Below are positions 7,698 through 16,155 of a stretch of 34,222 bases of DNA, piece by piece. Position 1 is the stretch's first letter, and each line of letters opens with the position of its first letter. The stretch is from Elusimicrobiota bacterium (lineage in GTDB: Bacteria; Elusimicrobiota; Elusimicrobia; Elusimicrobiales; UBA9959): assembly GCA_026388155.1 (NCBI GenBank), contig JAPLKI010000023.1, positions 1 to 34,222 on the forward strand. The letters are read 5' to 3'. The notes under the pieces were generated by a model. It ran no database searches. It had not been told where the DNA came from and was given only the letters and a program-made list of their open reading frames with translations. Both the position numbers and the translations under genes were made by a program.

Positions 7698-9383
7698 ATG
7701 GCTGAAAAACCCGACAAGATCATTTATTCAATGGTCGGAGTAAGCAAGTATTACGATAAAAAGGCGGTGCTTAAGGATATTTATCTTTCCTACTTTTACG
7801 GCGCCAAGATCGGAGTGCTGGGGCTGAACGGCTCGGGTAAAAGCTCGCTGCTGCGCATCCTTGCCGGCCTGGATCAGGATTTCAGGGGCGAAACCGTGCT
7901 TTCCCCCGGCCACACCGTGGGACTGCTTGAACAGGAGCCGAAACTGGACGAGGAAAAAACCGTGCGCGAGGTGGTTGAGGAAGGCCTGCCCGAAACCATG
8001 GCCGCGCTTAAAGAGTATAACGCCATCAACGAAAAATTTTCCGAGCCCATGTCCGACGCGGAAATGAACGCTTTGGTGGAAAAACAGGCCAAAGCGCAGG
8101 AAAAAATAGAGGCCCTGGACGCCTGGGACGTGGATTCGCGTCTTGAAATGGCCATGGACGCGCTTGGCTGCCCGGAGGGAGCCACGCCCGTTAAAATAAT
8201 TTCCGGCGGAGAAAAAAGAAGGGTGGCGCTTTGCCGGCTGCTGCTGCAAAAGCCGGATATCCTGCTTCTGGACGAACCCACGAACCATCTGGACGCCGAG
8301 TCGGTGGCCTGGCTTGAGCATCATCTGCGAGAATACAAGGGCACGGTTATAGCCGTCACCCATGACCGCTATTTCCTTGATAATGTGGCCGGTTGGATAC
8401 TTGAGCTGGACCGCGGACAGGGCATACCCTGGAAAGGCAATTATTCGTCGTGGCTGGAGCAGAAAAGCGACCGCCTGCGCGTGGAGGAGAAAGCGGAAAG
8501 CGACAGGCAGAAAACTTTAAAACGCGAGCTTGAGTGGGTGCGCATGTCGCCGCACGGCCGGCAGGCCAAGTCCAAGGCCCGCATAACCGCCTACGAGAAT
8601 TTGCTCGGCGAGGGCGGGGAAAAAATGGCCAAAGACCTGGAAATTTTTATTCCGCCCGGCCCCCGGCTTGGCAGTCTGGTCATTGAAGCGGCTAAGATCT
8701 CAAAAGCTTACGGCGACAAAGTGCTGATGGATAACTTAAGTTTCTCATTGCCGCCGGGCGGCATTGTGGGCATTATAGGCCCCAACGGCGCCGGAAAATC
8801 CACGCTGTTTAAAATGATAACCGGCTCCGAAAAGCCGGATGCCGGTTCTTTTAAGGTGGGGGAAACCGTGAAGCTGGCCTATTCCGACCAGTCCCGTTCC
8901 TCGCTTGATCCCGGCAAGAACGTGTGGGAAGTTATTTCAGGCGGAGCCGATACGGTGCGCCTGGGTAAACTGGAAGTGAATTCCCGCGCTTATGTGGCGC
9001 GCTTTAACTTTACCGGGCAGGACCAGCAGAAAAAAGTGAGCGAACTTTCAGGCGGCGAGCGCAACCGGGTACACCTGGCCGTGATGCTTAAAGAGGGGGG
9101 CAATGTTCTGCTTTTGGACGAGCCCACCAATGATCTGGACGTGAACACCCTGCGGGCTCTTGAAGACGCGCTTGAAAATTTCGGGGGCTGCGCCGTGGTA
9201 ATAAGCCACGACCGCTGGTTTCTGGACCGCATAGCCACGCATATGCTCGCATTTGAAGGCGACAGCAGTGTGGTGTGGTTCGAGGGGAACTTCTCCGCCT
9301 ATGAGGAGAACAAGCGCGAGCGCCTGGGCGCCGCGGCGGATGTGCCGCACAGGATAAAGTATAAAAAACTCACCAGACCGTAG
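7698..9383 (+). CDS. ettA: Energy-dependent translational throttle protein EttA (ABC-F)
   Basis: 561 residues, matching EttA (about 555). Tandem ABC ATPase domains without membrane segments: first Walker A GLNGSGKS (about 42-49), signature SGGEKRR (about 169), Walker B LLLDEPTNHLD (about 189-200); second Walker A GPNGAGKST (about 361), signature SGGERNR (about 451), Walker B LLLDEPTNDLD (about 471). The insert between Walker A and signature of domain 1 (about 95-140) is the ribosome-contacting arm, and the linker after domain 1 is rich in charge. EttA binds the ribosomal E site and gates the first elongation step according to the ADP/ATP ratio. ATG at 7698 is preceded by GGAG. It converges with the M20 peptidase across a shared palindromic terminator. 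Confidence 0.93.
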   Translation: MAEKPDKIIYSMVGVSKYYDKKAVLKDIYLSYFYGAKIGVLGLNGSGKSSLLRILAGLDQDFRGETVLSPGHTVGLLEQEPKLDEEKTVREVVEEGLPETMAALKEYNAINEKFSEPMSDAEMNALVEKQAKAQEKIEALDAWDVDSRLEMAMDALGCPEGATPVKIISGGEKRRVALCRLLLQKPDILLLDEPTNHLDAESVAWLEHHLREYKGTVIAVTHDRYFLDNVAGWILELDRGQGIPWKGNYSSWLEQKSDRLRVEEKAESDRQKTLKRELEWVRMSPHGRQAKSKARITAYENLLGEGGEKMAKDLEIFIPPGPRLGSLVIEAAKISKAYGDKVLMDNLSFSLPPGGIVGIIGPNGAGKSTLFKMITGSEKPDAGSFKVGETVKLAYSDQSRSSLDPGKNVWEVISGGADTVRLGKLEVNSRAYVARFNFTGQDQQKKVSELSGGERNRVHLAVMLKEGGNVLLLDEPTNDLDVNTLRALEDALENFGGCAVVISHDRWFLDRIATHMLAFEGDSSVVWFEGNFSAYEENKRERLGAAADVPHRIKYKKLTRP

Positions 9384-9416
9384 CCGGATTTTTCCGGCGG
9401 AAAATTCGTGAACGTA

Positions 9417-9458
9417 AAAAATTAAGGCTCAAGGTTTAAACCTTGAGCCTTAATTTTT
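9417..9458. terminator. Perfect 42-bp palindrome, bidirectional terminator
   Basis: Two 21-bp arms (9417-9437 and 9438-9458) are exact reverse complements with no spacer. The GC core AGGCTCAAGG is flanked by A runs on one side and T runs on the other, so either transcript ends in a hairpin plus U-tract. It sits between convergent ettA (+) and the M20 peptidase (-), 34 and 12 bp from their stop codons. Confidence 0.9.
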
Positions 9459-9469
9459 GATCTTGTATT

Positions 9470-10708
9470 TTAATGTTTCTCGCCCAGAATTAAGGCCGAG
9501 AGGGCGAATACTTTGGCGTCGCCTATCAGGTTGTCCAATATGCAGTATTCATTGGGCTGGTGCGCGGTTTCATTGAGTCGCGAATAGACCACAGCCGGCA
9601 GGTTCAGCCGCCGGAAGCAGGCCGCCACGGTGCCGCCGCCTATACCCATCACTTTAGGTTCCACTTTGTAAACTTCCCTTATGGCTTTTTCCACGGCTTT
9701 TACTATGGCCGCGTCTTTTGAGGTAGGGGGGGCGGCCTGGGCTTCCTGCTGGGGCTCAAAAGTTATTTTTACGCCGTACATTTTTTCCACTTCTCCTGCC
9801 AGGCGGCGCATTTCGTCTTTAACTTCCGAAAGCTGGTACACCGGCATAACGCGGCAGTCCATATAGAACACATCTTCGCCGGGCAGGGTGTTCACATTGG
9901 GCACATTGGCTTCTTTCTTGGTGGGCTCGAAGGTGCTTATGGGCGGCTCGTACAATTCGTCCGTGTACGGGAATTTTTCATACAGCGACTTATACTTTAC
10001 CACCAGTTCGCTTGCGGCTTTGAAGGCGTTTATTCCCAGGCTGGGGCGGCTGGCGTGACATTGCCTTCCGTGCGTGGTGACTTTCATCCACATTATGGAC
10101 TTTTCGGCTATCTCTATGGCCGAGCCGTCCTCGGCGCCGGAGTCGGGAACGAAGAACATATCGTCCTTGCCGAAAATGCCCGGCTTTTTGTCAACGAGGT
10201 AGTCGGCCCCGAAGCCGGAGCCGGTTTCCTCGTCGGCGCAAAAAAGCAGGGCTATGTCGAATTCCGGCCTGAAATTAAGTTCCATCATGGCCTTGACCAC
10301 GAGAATACTTGAAACCGTGGCCTGCTGATTGTCTTCCACCCCGCGGCCTATAAGATTGCGCCCTTCCACCACCATTTTGTAGGGGTCCGATTTCCAAAGT
10401 TTTGCCTCGCCCGGAGGAACAATATCAAGATGGGACATCAGCCAAAGGGTCTTTGCATGGCTCTTGCCTTTATAACGGGCCACAATATTCGGGCGTACGC
10501 CGTTCTTGGCTTCTTTCTGCGGAGCGTTTATCCATTCTATGGAATCAAATTTGAGTTTTTTCAGTTCGCCTTCAAGCCACAGGGCTTTGTCGTATTCGCC
10601 GTCGCCGCCGCTTAAAGGGGAGAGCGCTGGTATGGCGGTCAGGCCCCGTTGAAGTTCAACGGCATATGATTCGTAGGATTCGATTTTTTTAAGCAGTTTT
10701 GTTTTCAT
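9470..10708 (-). CDS. M20-family metallopeptidase (ArgE/DapE/carboxypeptidase-like)
   Basis: 412 residues with the complete di-zinc motif set: SHLDIVPPG (metal His93 and Asp95), GRGVEDNQQA (bridging Asp126), CADEETGSG (general base Glu160 and metal Glu161), FVPDSG (metal Asp189) and a C-terminal NETAHQPNEY His. The dimerisation (lid) domain sits between, containing HGRQCHAS. The family removes N-acyl groups or C-terminal residues from small peptides and amino acids. Automated pipelines often call this dapE, but no lysine-pathway neighbour is present, so I keep the family name. AAGGAG lies 6 nt before the ATG. No signal peptide, so cytoplasmic, consistent with processing imported peptides (a POT transporter is encoded at 28511). 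Confidence 0.9.
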   Translation of the reverse strand: MKTKLLKKIESYESYAVELQRGLTAIPALSPLSGGDGEYDKALWLEGELKKLKFDSIEWINAPQKEAKNGVRPNIVARYKGKSHAKTLWLMSHLDIVPPGEAKLWKSDPYKMVVEGRNLIGRGVEDNQQATVSSILVVKAMMELNFRPEFDIALLFCADEETGSGFGADYLVDKKPGIFGKDDMFFVPDSGAEDGSAIEIAEKSIMWMKVTTHGRQCHASRPSLGINAFKAASELVVKYKSLYEKFPYTDELYEPPISTFEPTKKEANVPNVNTLPGEDVFYMDCRVMPVYQLSEVKDEMRRLAGEVEKMYGVKITFEPQQEAQAAPPTSKDAAIVKAVEKAIREVYKVEPKVMGIGGGTVAACFRRLNLPAVVYSRLNETAHQPNEYCILDNLIGDAKVFALSALILGEKH

Positions 10709-10765
10709 GGTTTCTCCTTAGCCAAAGTATACTTAATTATTAACCCTGCTCAAATATTCCGCTAT

Positions 10766-10846
10766 TCCGCCGGCAGGACCCCCGAACTTGCAGCCACGAC
10801 ACATATACGTTCCACCGCTTGTTGTACTAACGATTTAAACTCCTGG
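10766..10846. repeat. 81-bp dispersed repeat, copy B
   Basis: Direct copy of 181-261 with 6 mismatches. The left end begins TCCGCCGGCAGG exactly as in copy A, but the 170 bp that precede copy A are absent here, so this is either a truncated element or an independent mobile segment. It lies in the divergent spacer between the peptidase (start 10708, -) and the PLD-like gene (+). Confidence 0.85.
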
Positions 10847-10892
10847 CCTGTCCATCTTGATTTTAAAGCGGAAGTCTTGCTAGGATATTTAT

Positions 10893-10966
10893 GTCAGGGT
10901 CGCGTATACTCCTCCCTAACCCAAACCCCCAAGTAGTTCCCCCCAATGGATATACGCGGCTCTGAC
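10893..10966. repeat. Imperfect inverted repeat with C-rich loop (REP/MITE-like)
   Basis: Arms 10893-10912 and 10948-10966 pair with about 18 matches and one bulge (GTCAGGGTCGCGTATA against TATACGCGGCTCTGAC), separated by a 35-nt C-rich loop. A run of six T follows the right arm, so it might also act as a terminator on the plus strand, though no plus-strand gene lies immediately upstream. The arm tips resemble the AGCCTGACA motif seen at several gene ends. Confidence 0.6.
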
Positions 10967-10971
10967 CTTTT

Positions 10972-10999
10972 TTGCCGGCTGGCCTATTGTTTGTATAAT
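10972..10999 (+). promoter_or_regulatory. Promoter of the PLD-like gene
   Basis: TTGCCG (10972-10977), 16-nt spacer, TATAAT (10994-10999). The predicted transcript starts near 11006, giving a short leader before the GGAGG and ATG at 11025. Confidence 0.5.
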
Positions 11000-11024
11000 C
11001 CTTTAAATGTGTGATGGAGGAAAA

Positions 11025-12242
11025 ATGAAGCTATTTCTTAAAATTTTACCGCTTTTAACGTTGACGCTCAATCTTAAAGCGGCTGAACTTACTATTGCGG
11101 AATCGGTTCCGGAAGAAACTGTGTACGGCTCAACTTTGACCGCGCGCCCGCTTGAAGTGTGGCTGGCAATGATAAACGGCGCGGCTAAAACTCTGGATAT
11201 AGAGGAGTTTTACATAGCTACCGCGCCCGGAGAGCCCATGGAGCAGGTCCTTTCGGCCATAAAATCCGCGGCGGGGCGGGGCGTCAAAGTCCGCGTAATG
11301 GTTGACAGCGTCATGATGAAAGAATCCGGCGCACCGCTCGCGGATTTGGGTACCGCCGCCAATATCGAAACGCGCGTGATAAATTACAAAAAGCTGGGCG
11401 GCGGGATACAACACTCAAAGTTTTTCGTGGCGGATTCAAAATCCGTTTATGTGGGCAGCCAGAACTTCGACTGGCGGTCGCTTAAGCATATACACGAAAT
11501 CGGCCTTAAAATAGAAAGTCCGCGCGCGGCCAAAACCTTTGAAACTGTTTTTGAGGCCGACTGGCTTATGGCCGCTTCGGGTAACAAAGCGGACGGCGTG
11601 AAATATTTTAAATCCCCCGTTTCCGCCGCCGTCACCCCGAAAAACCCGGAAAAAGCCCTTTTAAACGGCCGGGAAGTTTCTTATTACGCGGCATTCAGCC
11701 CGAAAGAACTTAAGCCGCAAAAGTTCGGCGCGGAAATAGACGAGCTGACAGGGCTTATAAAAAAAGCGAAAAAAAGCCTGTCCGCCCAGGTTATGACATA
11801 TTCGCTCAAAGAGTACGGCGACAAGGAGAAATGGAGAGAGCTGGATAACGCTTTCCGAGAGGCCGCAAAAAGAGGCGTATCGGTGCGGCTTATTTTCGCC
11901 GACTGGTCCATGGGCGGCAAGGGGGACCCTGATATAAAGGACCTTTCCCAAGTTAAAAATATAACCGTCAAGATCTCTTCGCTGCCGCAATACAGCGGCG
12001 GTTTCGTGCCCTTTGCCCGGGTGGAGCATTGTAAATATCTGGTGGCCGACGATAAATACGGCTTTATCAGCACCTCCAACTGGAGCCGGAACTATTTTTA
12101 CGACACCAGGGGCGCCGCCGTGATAATCGCGGGCGCCGCCGCCGTTGAAACGCTGAACGATGTTTTTTACAGATCCTGGAACGGGCCTTATGTTAAAGTC
12201 GTGGACCCGGCGGCCGATTATTCACCCGTAAAAAAGCAGTAG
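11025..12242 (+). CDS. Exported phospholipase D-like protein
   Basis: 405 residues. The ATG at 11025 is chosen because GGAGG lies 5 nt upstream and the N-terminus then reads as a signal peptide (MKLFLKILPLLTLTLNLKAAE); the upstream ATG at 11007 adds six residues. Two PLD catalytic modules are visible. The first has QHSKFFVAD followed by YVGSQNFDWRS; the second has EHCKYLVADDKYGFISTSNWSRNYF. These supply the paired His/Lys/Asn (HKD-type) residues, although in both copies the Asp of HxKx4D is present only as VAD. The layout resembles the PLD3/PLD4-like bacterial group. Expected role is phosphodiester hydrolysis or transfer (lipid or nucleic acid) outside the cytoplasm. Confidence 0.85.
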   Translation: MKLFLKILPLLTLTLNLKAAELTIAESVPEETVYGSTLTARPLEVWLAMINGAAKTLDIEEFYIATAPGEPMEQVLSAIKSAAGRGVKVRVMVDSVMMKESGAPLADLGTAANIETRVINYKKLGGGIQHSKFFVADSKSVYVGSQNFDWRSLKHIHEIGLKIESPRAAKTFETVFEADWLMAASGNKADGVKYFKSPVSAAVTPKNPEKALLNGREVSYYAAFSPKELKPQKFGAEIDELTGLIKKAKKSLSAQVMTYSLKEYGDKEKWRELDNAFREAAKRGVSVRLIFADWSMGGKGDPDIKDLSQVKNITVKISSLPQYSGGFVPFARVEHCKYLVADDKYGFISTSNWSRNYFYDTRGAAVIIAGAAAVETLNDVFYRSWNGPYVKVVDPAADYSPVKKQ

Positions 12243-12250
12243 GACCGAAA

Positions 12251-12279
12251 TTCGTCCGCTTTGCGGATTAAGGTATAAT
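12251..12279 (+). promoter_or_regulatory. Candidate promoter for the saccharopine dehydrogenase-like gene
   Basis: TATAAT at 12274-12279 with a weak -35 TTCGTC at 12251-12256 (17-nt spacer). The -10 lies 35 bp before the start codon at 12314. Confidence 0.4.
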
Positions 12280-12313
12280 GGTCGTGTAAATTTTTTAGAA
12301 ACCGGAGGCAATT

Positions 12314-13453
12314 ATGAACGTAGGAGTATTCGGAGCGGGGCTTGTGGGTTCTACGATGGCGAAAGACCTGGCGGACGAAAAGAACTGGAAAATAACCGTC
12401 CTGGACGGCTCGGAAAAATCTCTCGACAAACTGCGTTCGGACAAGCGGCTGGCGCTTGTTTGCGCGGATCTGTCAAAAGATGCCAAAGTCAGGGAAGTCG
12501 CGTCCAAATTCGACCTTATCATAGGCGCGCTGCCCGGTTTTATGGGTTTTAAAACCGTCAAAAGCGTAATAGAGGCGAAGCGCAACATCGTCGATATTTC
12601 TTTTTTTCCGGAGAACTCTTTCCTGCTGGACAAGCTGGCGAAGAAAAACGACGTTACAGCTATAGTTGACTGCGGCGTGGCGCCGGGCTGCAGCAATATG
12701 CTCAGCGCGCGGGGAGTGGAACTGCTTGACAGCGCCGACACCTGCATTTGCTACGTGGGCGGGCTTCCCGAAGTGCGCACCTGGCCTTACGAGTATAAAA
12801 TAGTTTTTTCCGCGGTGGATGTTATCGAGGAATACACCCGGCCCGCCCGCTATATAGAAAACAACGTTCTTGTTACAAGGCCCGCTCTTTCCGACCCCGA
12901 ATTTCTTGATTTTGAGGGAGTAGGCACCCTTGAAGCGTTCAATACCGACGGGCTGCGGACGCTGGCCGACACACTGAAAATGCCCAACATGAAAGAAAAG
13001 ACCATGCGGTATCCCGGGCATATAGAAAAAATGCGCGTGCTTCGGGAAACCGGATTTTTTTCAAAAGAGCCGGTCCAGATAGGGGGGGCTTCCATAAGGC
13101 CGCTTGACTTCACCGCGAAGCTGCTGTTCCCCATGTGGAAACTTAAGGAAGGCGAGAAGGATTTCACCGTGATGCGCGTTATAGTCGAGGGCCTGAAGAA
13201 CGGCAAAAAAACGCGCGTAACCTACGACCTGCTTGACCGTTACGACGATAAAACCGGCAATACCTCGATGGCTCGGACAACAGGCTACGCGGGCACCGTG
13301 GCCGCAAGGATGTTCGCCGCGGGAGTGTTTACAAGAAAAGGCATCTGCCCGCCCGAATACTTCGGAATGGAAGAGAAGGCATACAAATTCATGATAGCCG
13401 GCATGAAAGCCCGCAACATAAATTATGTGGAGAAGATAGAAGAAATAAAATAA
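12314..13453 (+). CDS. Saccharopine dehydrogenase-family oxidoreductase
   Basis: 379 residues with an N-terminal Rossmann fold (MNVGVFGAGLVGSTMAKDL; GxGxxG at 7-12; acidic strand end TVLDGSE) and the family's VDCGVAPGCSN and EFLDFEGVGTLEAFNTDGL segments in the C-terminal substrate domain. This is the Lys9/LYSA-like group, which acts on saccharopine or related amino-acid adducts. No lysine-catabolic partners are adjacent. GGAGG precedes the ATG at good spacing. A terminator follows at 13475, so it is probably monocistronic despite the co-oriented histidine ammonia-lyase downstream. Confidence 0.85.
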   Translation: MNVGVFGAGLVGSTMAKDLADEKNWKITVLDGSEKSLDKLRSDKRLALVCADLSKDAKVREVASKFDLIIGALPGFMGFKTVKSVIEAKRNIVDISFFPENSFLLDKLAKKNDVTAIVDCGVAPGCSNMLSARGVELLDSADTCICYVGGLPEVRTWPYEYKIVFSAVDVIEEYTRPARYIENNVLVTRPALSDPEFLDFEGVGTLEAFNTDGLRTLADTLKMPNMKEKTMRYPGHIEKMRVLRETGFFSKEPVQIGGASIRPLDFTAKLLFPMWKLKEGEKDFTVMRVIVEGLKNGKKTRVTYDLLDRYDDKTGNTSMARTTGYAGTVAARMFAAGVFTRKGICPPEYFGMEEKAYKFMIAGMKARNINYVEKIEEIK

Positions 13454-13474
13454 ATCCGCCCGCAAGACCCGGTT

Positions 13475-13507
13475 AAACTCCCCCGACGGACATCGGGGGA
13501 GTTTTAC
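13475..13507 (+). terminator. Rho-independent terminator
   Basis: Arms 13475-13486 and 13493-13504 (AAACTCCCCCGA/TCGGGGGAGTTT, 12 bp perfect, 6-nt loop) followed by a short T stretch. It closes the saccharopine dehydrogenase-like gene. Confidence 0.88.
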
Positions 13508-13649
13508 TTAAAGAAGCAGTTTATTGAAAATAACGGGTGAAAATGAAGCAGCCGGCTCCTGTAATTTTCAAAACGGGCCGGTAATTTATTAGAATTAAGG
13601 TGTCCCCGAAAAATTTTCCGGCGGACGCTATTTTAAGGAGGTTTTATTT

Positions 13650-15182
13650 ATGGTTATAAAAGTGGGCGGAGCCGCTCTTACGATCGAGGATGTGGTTAAA
13701 GTCGCGCGCCATGGCGAAAAAGTGCAGCTGACTTCCGACGCGCTCGCGCGCATAAGGAAATGCCGCGCCATGCTTGAGAAAAAAATTACGGTTCACGAGA
13801 TAATGTACGGCGTCAACACCGGCATAGGCGAATTCTCGGAAATGGTGCTCAACGACGAGCAGGTCAAACAATTCCAGCGCTATCTGATATACAACCACGC
13901 CGCCGGAATAGGCAAGCCCTGCCCCATAGAGCATGTGCGCGCGGCGATGCTGGGCCGCATAAATGTCCACACCAGGGGCTATTCGGGCTGCCGGCCGGAA
14001 ATAACTATGACCTATGTGGAAATGCTGAATAAAGGTGTTACGCCGGTGGTCTGCGAAAAGGGCAGCGTGGGTGCCTGCGGCGACCTTGCTCCCATGAGCC
14101 AGCTGGCGCTTTCGCTCATGGGCGAAGGCGAAAGTTTTTATGAGGGCGCGCGCATGCCCACCAAAGCGGCCATGGAAAAAGCCGGCATCCCCGTGCCGGG
14201 GCTGGAAGCGCGCGACGGCCTTGCCGCCATAAACGGCTCCAACCTGATAACGGGCATGGGCTGCCTTGAAATTTACGATGCCGAACGCTGGGTCAAGCAG
14301 GCGGAAATAACTGCGGCCATGACCCTTGAGGCGTTACTCGCCAACATGAAGCCGTATGACAGCCGCCTTCACGAGCTCAGGGGGTTCAGAGGCGCCGTAA
14401 CTACCGCCGCCAATATACGCTCCGTGGTGGCCGGCTCCGACCTTGTTACGGGGAAACTGAAGGTGAAAGTGCAGGACGCGTATTCCATGCGTTCAACGCC
14501 CCAGGTAATAGGCGCCTTCAGGGACCATCTCGCTTACGCCCGCAAACAGTTCGAAATAGAACTTAACGGCGTGGCCGACAATCCCATTTTCCTGGCGGAA
14601 AGCGACACCGTGCTGACCGGCGCCAATTTCCAGGGGACGCCTATCAGCATGCCGCTGGATATGGTGGGCGCGGGCGTTACCATGGTCTGCGTGCTGTCCG
14701 AAAGGCGCCTGAACCGCCTGCTGAACCCGGCTTTAAGCGTGGGCTTGCCCGCGTTCCTGACCAAGGGCGCCGGGATGTTCTCCGGCTTAATGCTCAGCCA
14801 GTATACCGCGGATATGCTTATTGTAGAGCAGCGCATATTGAGCGCTCCCTCCTGCATACAGTCCATTCCCGCGGCCGCGGACCAGGAAGATTTCGTGAGC
14901 ATGGGAATGAACGCCGCGCTTAAAACCAGGCAGATACTGGACAACGCGCAAAGCGTTCTGGCGATAGAAATGATAGCCGCCGCGCAGGGTATTGATTTCA
15001 GGGACTTCTCGGTGGGAAAGGGAACGCGCGCCGCCCACGGCGCCATCCGCAAGGTGGTCAAGCACCTGGACGAAGACCGCCCGCTCTTTATCGATCACAA
15101 CGCCATGACCGAAGCCGTCAGGCGGTGCGAGATACTGGACGCCGTCCAGAGCGAGATAGGAGAGCTTACAAACTCCTGGTAA
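13650..15182 (+). CDS. hutH: Histidine ammonia-lyase-family enzyme with Ala-Cys-Gly MIO triad
   Basis: 510 residues, the size of bacterial HutH (509). Converts histidine to urocanate and ammonia if the substrate assignment holds. Active-site positions match Pseudomonas HAL numbering closely: Tyr53 (MYGVNTG), His83 (YNHAAG), Asn195 (AAINGSN), the Tyr/Arg of QDAYSMRS, Phe of GANFQG, and Glu of DQEDFVSMG. His83 favours histidine over phenylalanine/tyrosine. The MIO cofactor triad is A142-C143-G144 (GSVGACGDLAP) instead of the usual Ala-Ser-Gly. The residue after the conserved Phe is Gln where HAL usually has His. TAAGGAGG lies upstream of the ATG. No hutU/hutI neighbours, so the degradation pathway is not complete here. 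Confidence 0.88.
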   Translation: MVIKVGGAALTIEDVVKVARHGEKVQLTSDALARIRKCRAMLEKKITVHEIMYGVNTGIGEFSEMVLNDEQVKQFQRYLIYNHAAGIGKPCPIEHVRAAMLGRINVHTRGYSGCRPEITMTYVEMLNKGVTPVVCEKGSVGACGDLAPMSQLALSLMGEGESFYEGARMPTKAAMEKAGIPVPGLEARDGLAAINGSNLITGMGCLEIYDAERWVKQAEITAAMTLEALLANMKPYDSRLHELRGFRGAVTTAANIRSVVAGSDLVTGKLKVKVQDAYSMRSTPQVIGAFRDHLAYARKQFEIELNGVADNPIFLAESDTVLTGANFQGTPISMPLDMVGAGVTMVCVLSERRLNRLLNPALSVGLPAFLTKGAGMFSGLMLSQYTADMLIVEQRILSAPSCIQSIPAAADQEDFVSMGMNAALKTRQILDNAQSVLAIEMIAAAQGIDFRDFSVGKGTRAAHGAIRKVVKHLDEDRPLFIDHNAMTEAVRRCEILDAVQSEIGELTNSW

Positions 15183-15190
15183 GTCAGTAA

Positions 15191-15241
15191 GGGAACATAA
15201 TACCTGTAGCAAGCCGCATGGGTATTATGTCCCATTTTTTA
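15191..15241 (+). terminator. Terminator after histidine ammonia-lyase
   Basis: Long stem 15191-15204 with 15220-15233 (GGGAACATAATACC against GGGTATTATGTCCC, one bulged A), 15-nt loop, then ATTTTTTATA. Nine bases after the stop codon. Confidence 0.85.
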
Positions 15242-15244
15242 TAT

Positions 15245-15273
15245 TTGATAATTGTCAGGTCGTTTGCTATAGT
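15245..15273 (+). promoter_or_regulatory. Promoter of the acid phosphatase gene
   Basis: TTGATA (15245-15250), 17-nt spacer, TATAGT (15268-15273). Predicted start of transcription is near 15280, about 45 nt before the ATG at 15325. Confidence 0.6.
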
Positions 15274-15324
15274 ATCCTTGCATTACGTTGGAGCCGCAAA
15301 AAACACCACGCTTAAGAGGAACCT

Positions 15325-16155
15325 ATGAACAACAAGACCATACTCCCCCGCAGGCTCATCTCCGCAGCTTTCCTTATATCGCTTGCCGCGTCCGCTGTTG
15401 TGCCGGCCCGGCTTTTCGCCGGCTCCGCTATTAAAGACCTCGGCTCCTTCGCCGCTTTTTCAGGGCTTCCCTGTATATCTCCGGAGGCCGTACCGGTCGC
15501 TCCGGTATTGGAAGCGTACCCGCTCGGCATCTTTGATAAACCGTCGGATAAAGTCTATTACATTTCACCCGGGCAGGTGGACGTGTCTCAGGTGCCGCCG
15601 GCCCCCGCCGCCGGTTCCGCCGTGGACAATGAAGACCTGGCTGCGGTAAGGCGCTGGCAGGTGGAGCGCACCGAGGCCCAGTGCGTGGCGGCGAACGCCC
15701 AGGCAAACGCTACCTATGACGAATTTTTTGGCGAGGTAAGCCCTTTCGGCAACCCGGGACCTTCAGAAGTGGAAAGCATATTAGATAAAGTCAGGACGGA
15801 CGCCGGCTCAATAGTGTACCTTCAGAAGCAGAAATACAAGCGCCCCAGGCCTTTCCTGCGCGATTCCGCTATTACCCCCTGCCTTAACAGGGAGGGCGGT
15901 TACGCCTATCCGAGCGGCCACTCTACAACGGCCCGCGTGTTCGGGCTTATACTTTCGGATCTGGTTCCGGCCAGCTCCGCCAAATTCATGTCCTACGCCG
16001 ACCAGGCCGCGCTGAATCGCGTGATAGGCGGCGTGCACCACCCTTCGGATATAGAGGCCGGCAAAAACCTGGGGGATGCCATATACAAGGCGCTGCAGCA
16101 GAACAGCAAATTCAACGCGGACATGAATATTTTGCGCAAGGACCTGAAGCCCTGA
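15325..16155 (+). CDS. Class A non-specific acid phosphatase (PAP2 superfamily, PhoN-like)
   Basis: 276 residues with a signal peptide (ISAAFLISLAASAVVPARLFA). The three PAP2 signature blocks occur in order: KYKRPRPF (KX6RP), YPSGHST (PSGH) and NRVIGGVHHPSD (RX5HX3D, with Asn where SR is usual). Spacing matches periplasmic class A acid phosphatases, which release phosphate from nucleotides and sugar phosphates through a phosphohistidine. AGAGGA lies ahead of the ATG and a good promoter at 15245. The ~100 residues between signal and first block are family-typical but poorly conserved. Confidence 0.9.
   Translation: MNNKTILPRRLISAAFLISLAASAVVPARLFAGSAIKDLGSFAAFSGLPCISPEAVPVAPVLEAYPLGIFDKPSDKVYYISPGQVDVSQVPPAPAAGSAVDNEDLAAVRRWQVERTEAQCVAANAQANATYDEFFGEVSPFGNPGPSEVESILDKVRTDAGSIVYLQKQKYKRPRPFLRDSAITPCLNREGGYAYPSGHSTTARVFGLILSDLVPASSAKFMSYADQAALNRVIGGVHHPSDIEAGKNLGDAIYKALQQNSKFNADMNILRKDLKP

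Noticed and set aside
9470-10708. Specific dapE assignment for the M20 peptidase
   Set aside because: Family motifs are shared by DapE, ArgE and carboxypeptidases; nothing local supports lysine biosynthesis.
13650-15182. Complete histidine utilisation operon
   Set aside because: Only the ammonia-lyase is present; no urocanase, imidazolonepropionase or formiminoglutamase follows, and a terminator closes the gene.
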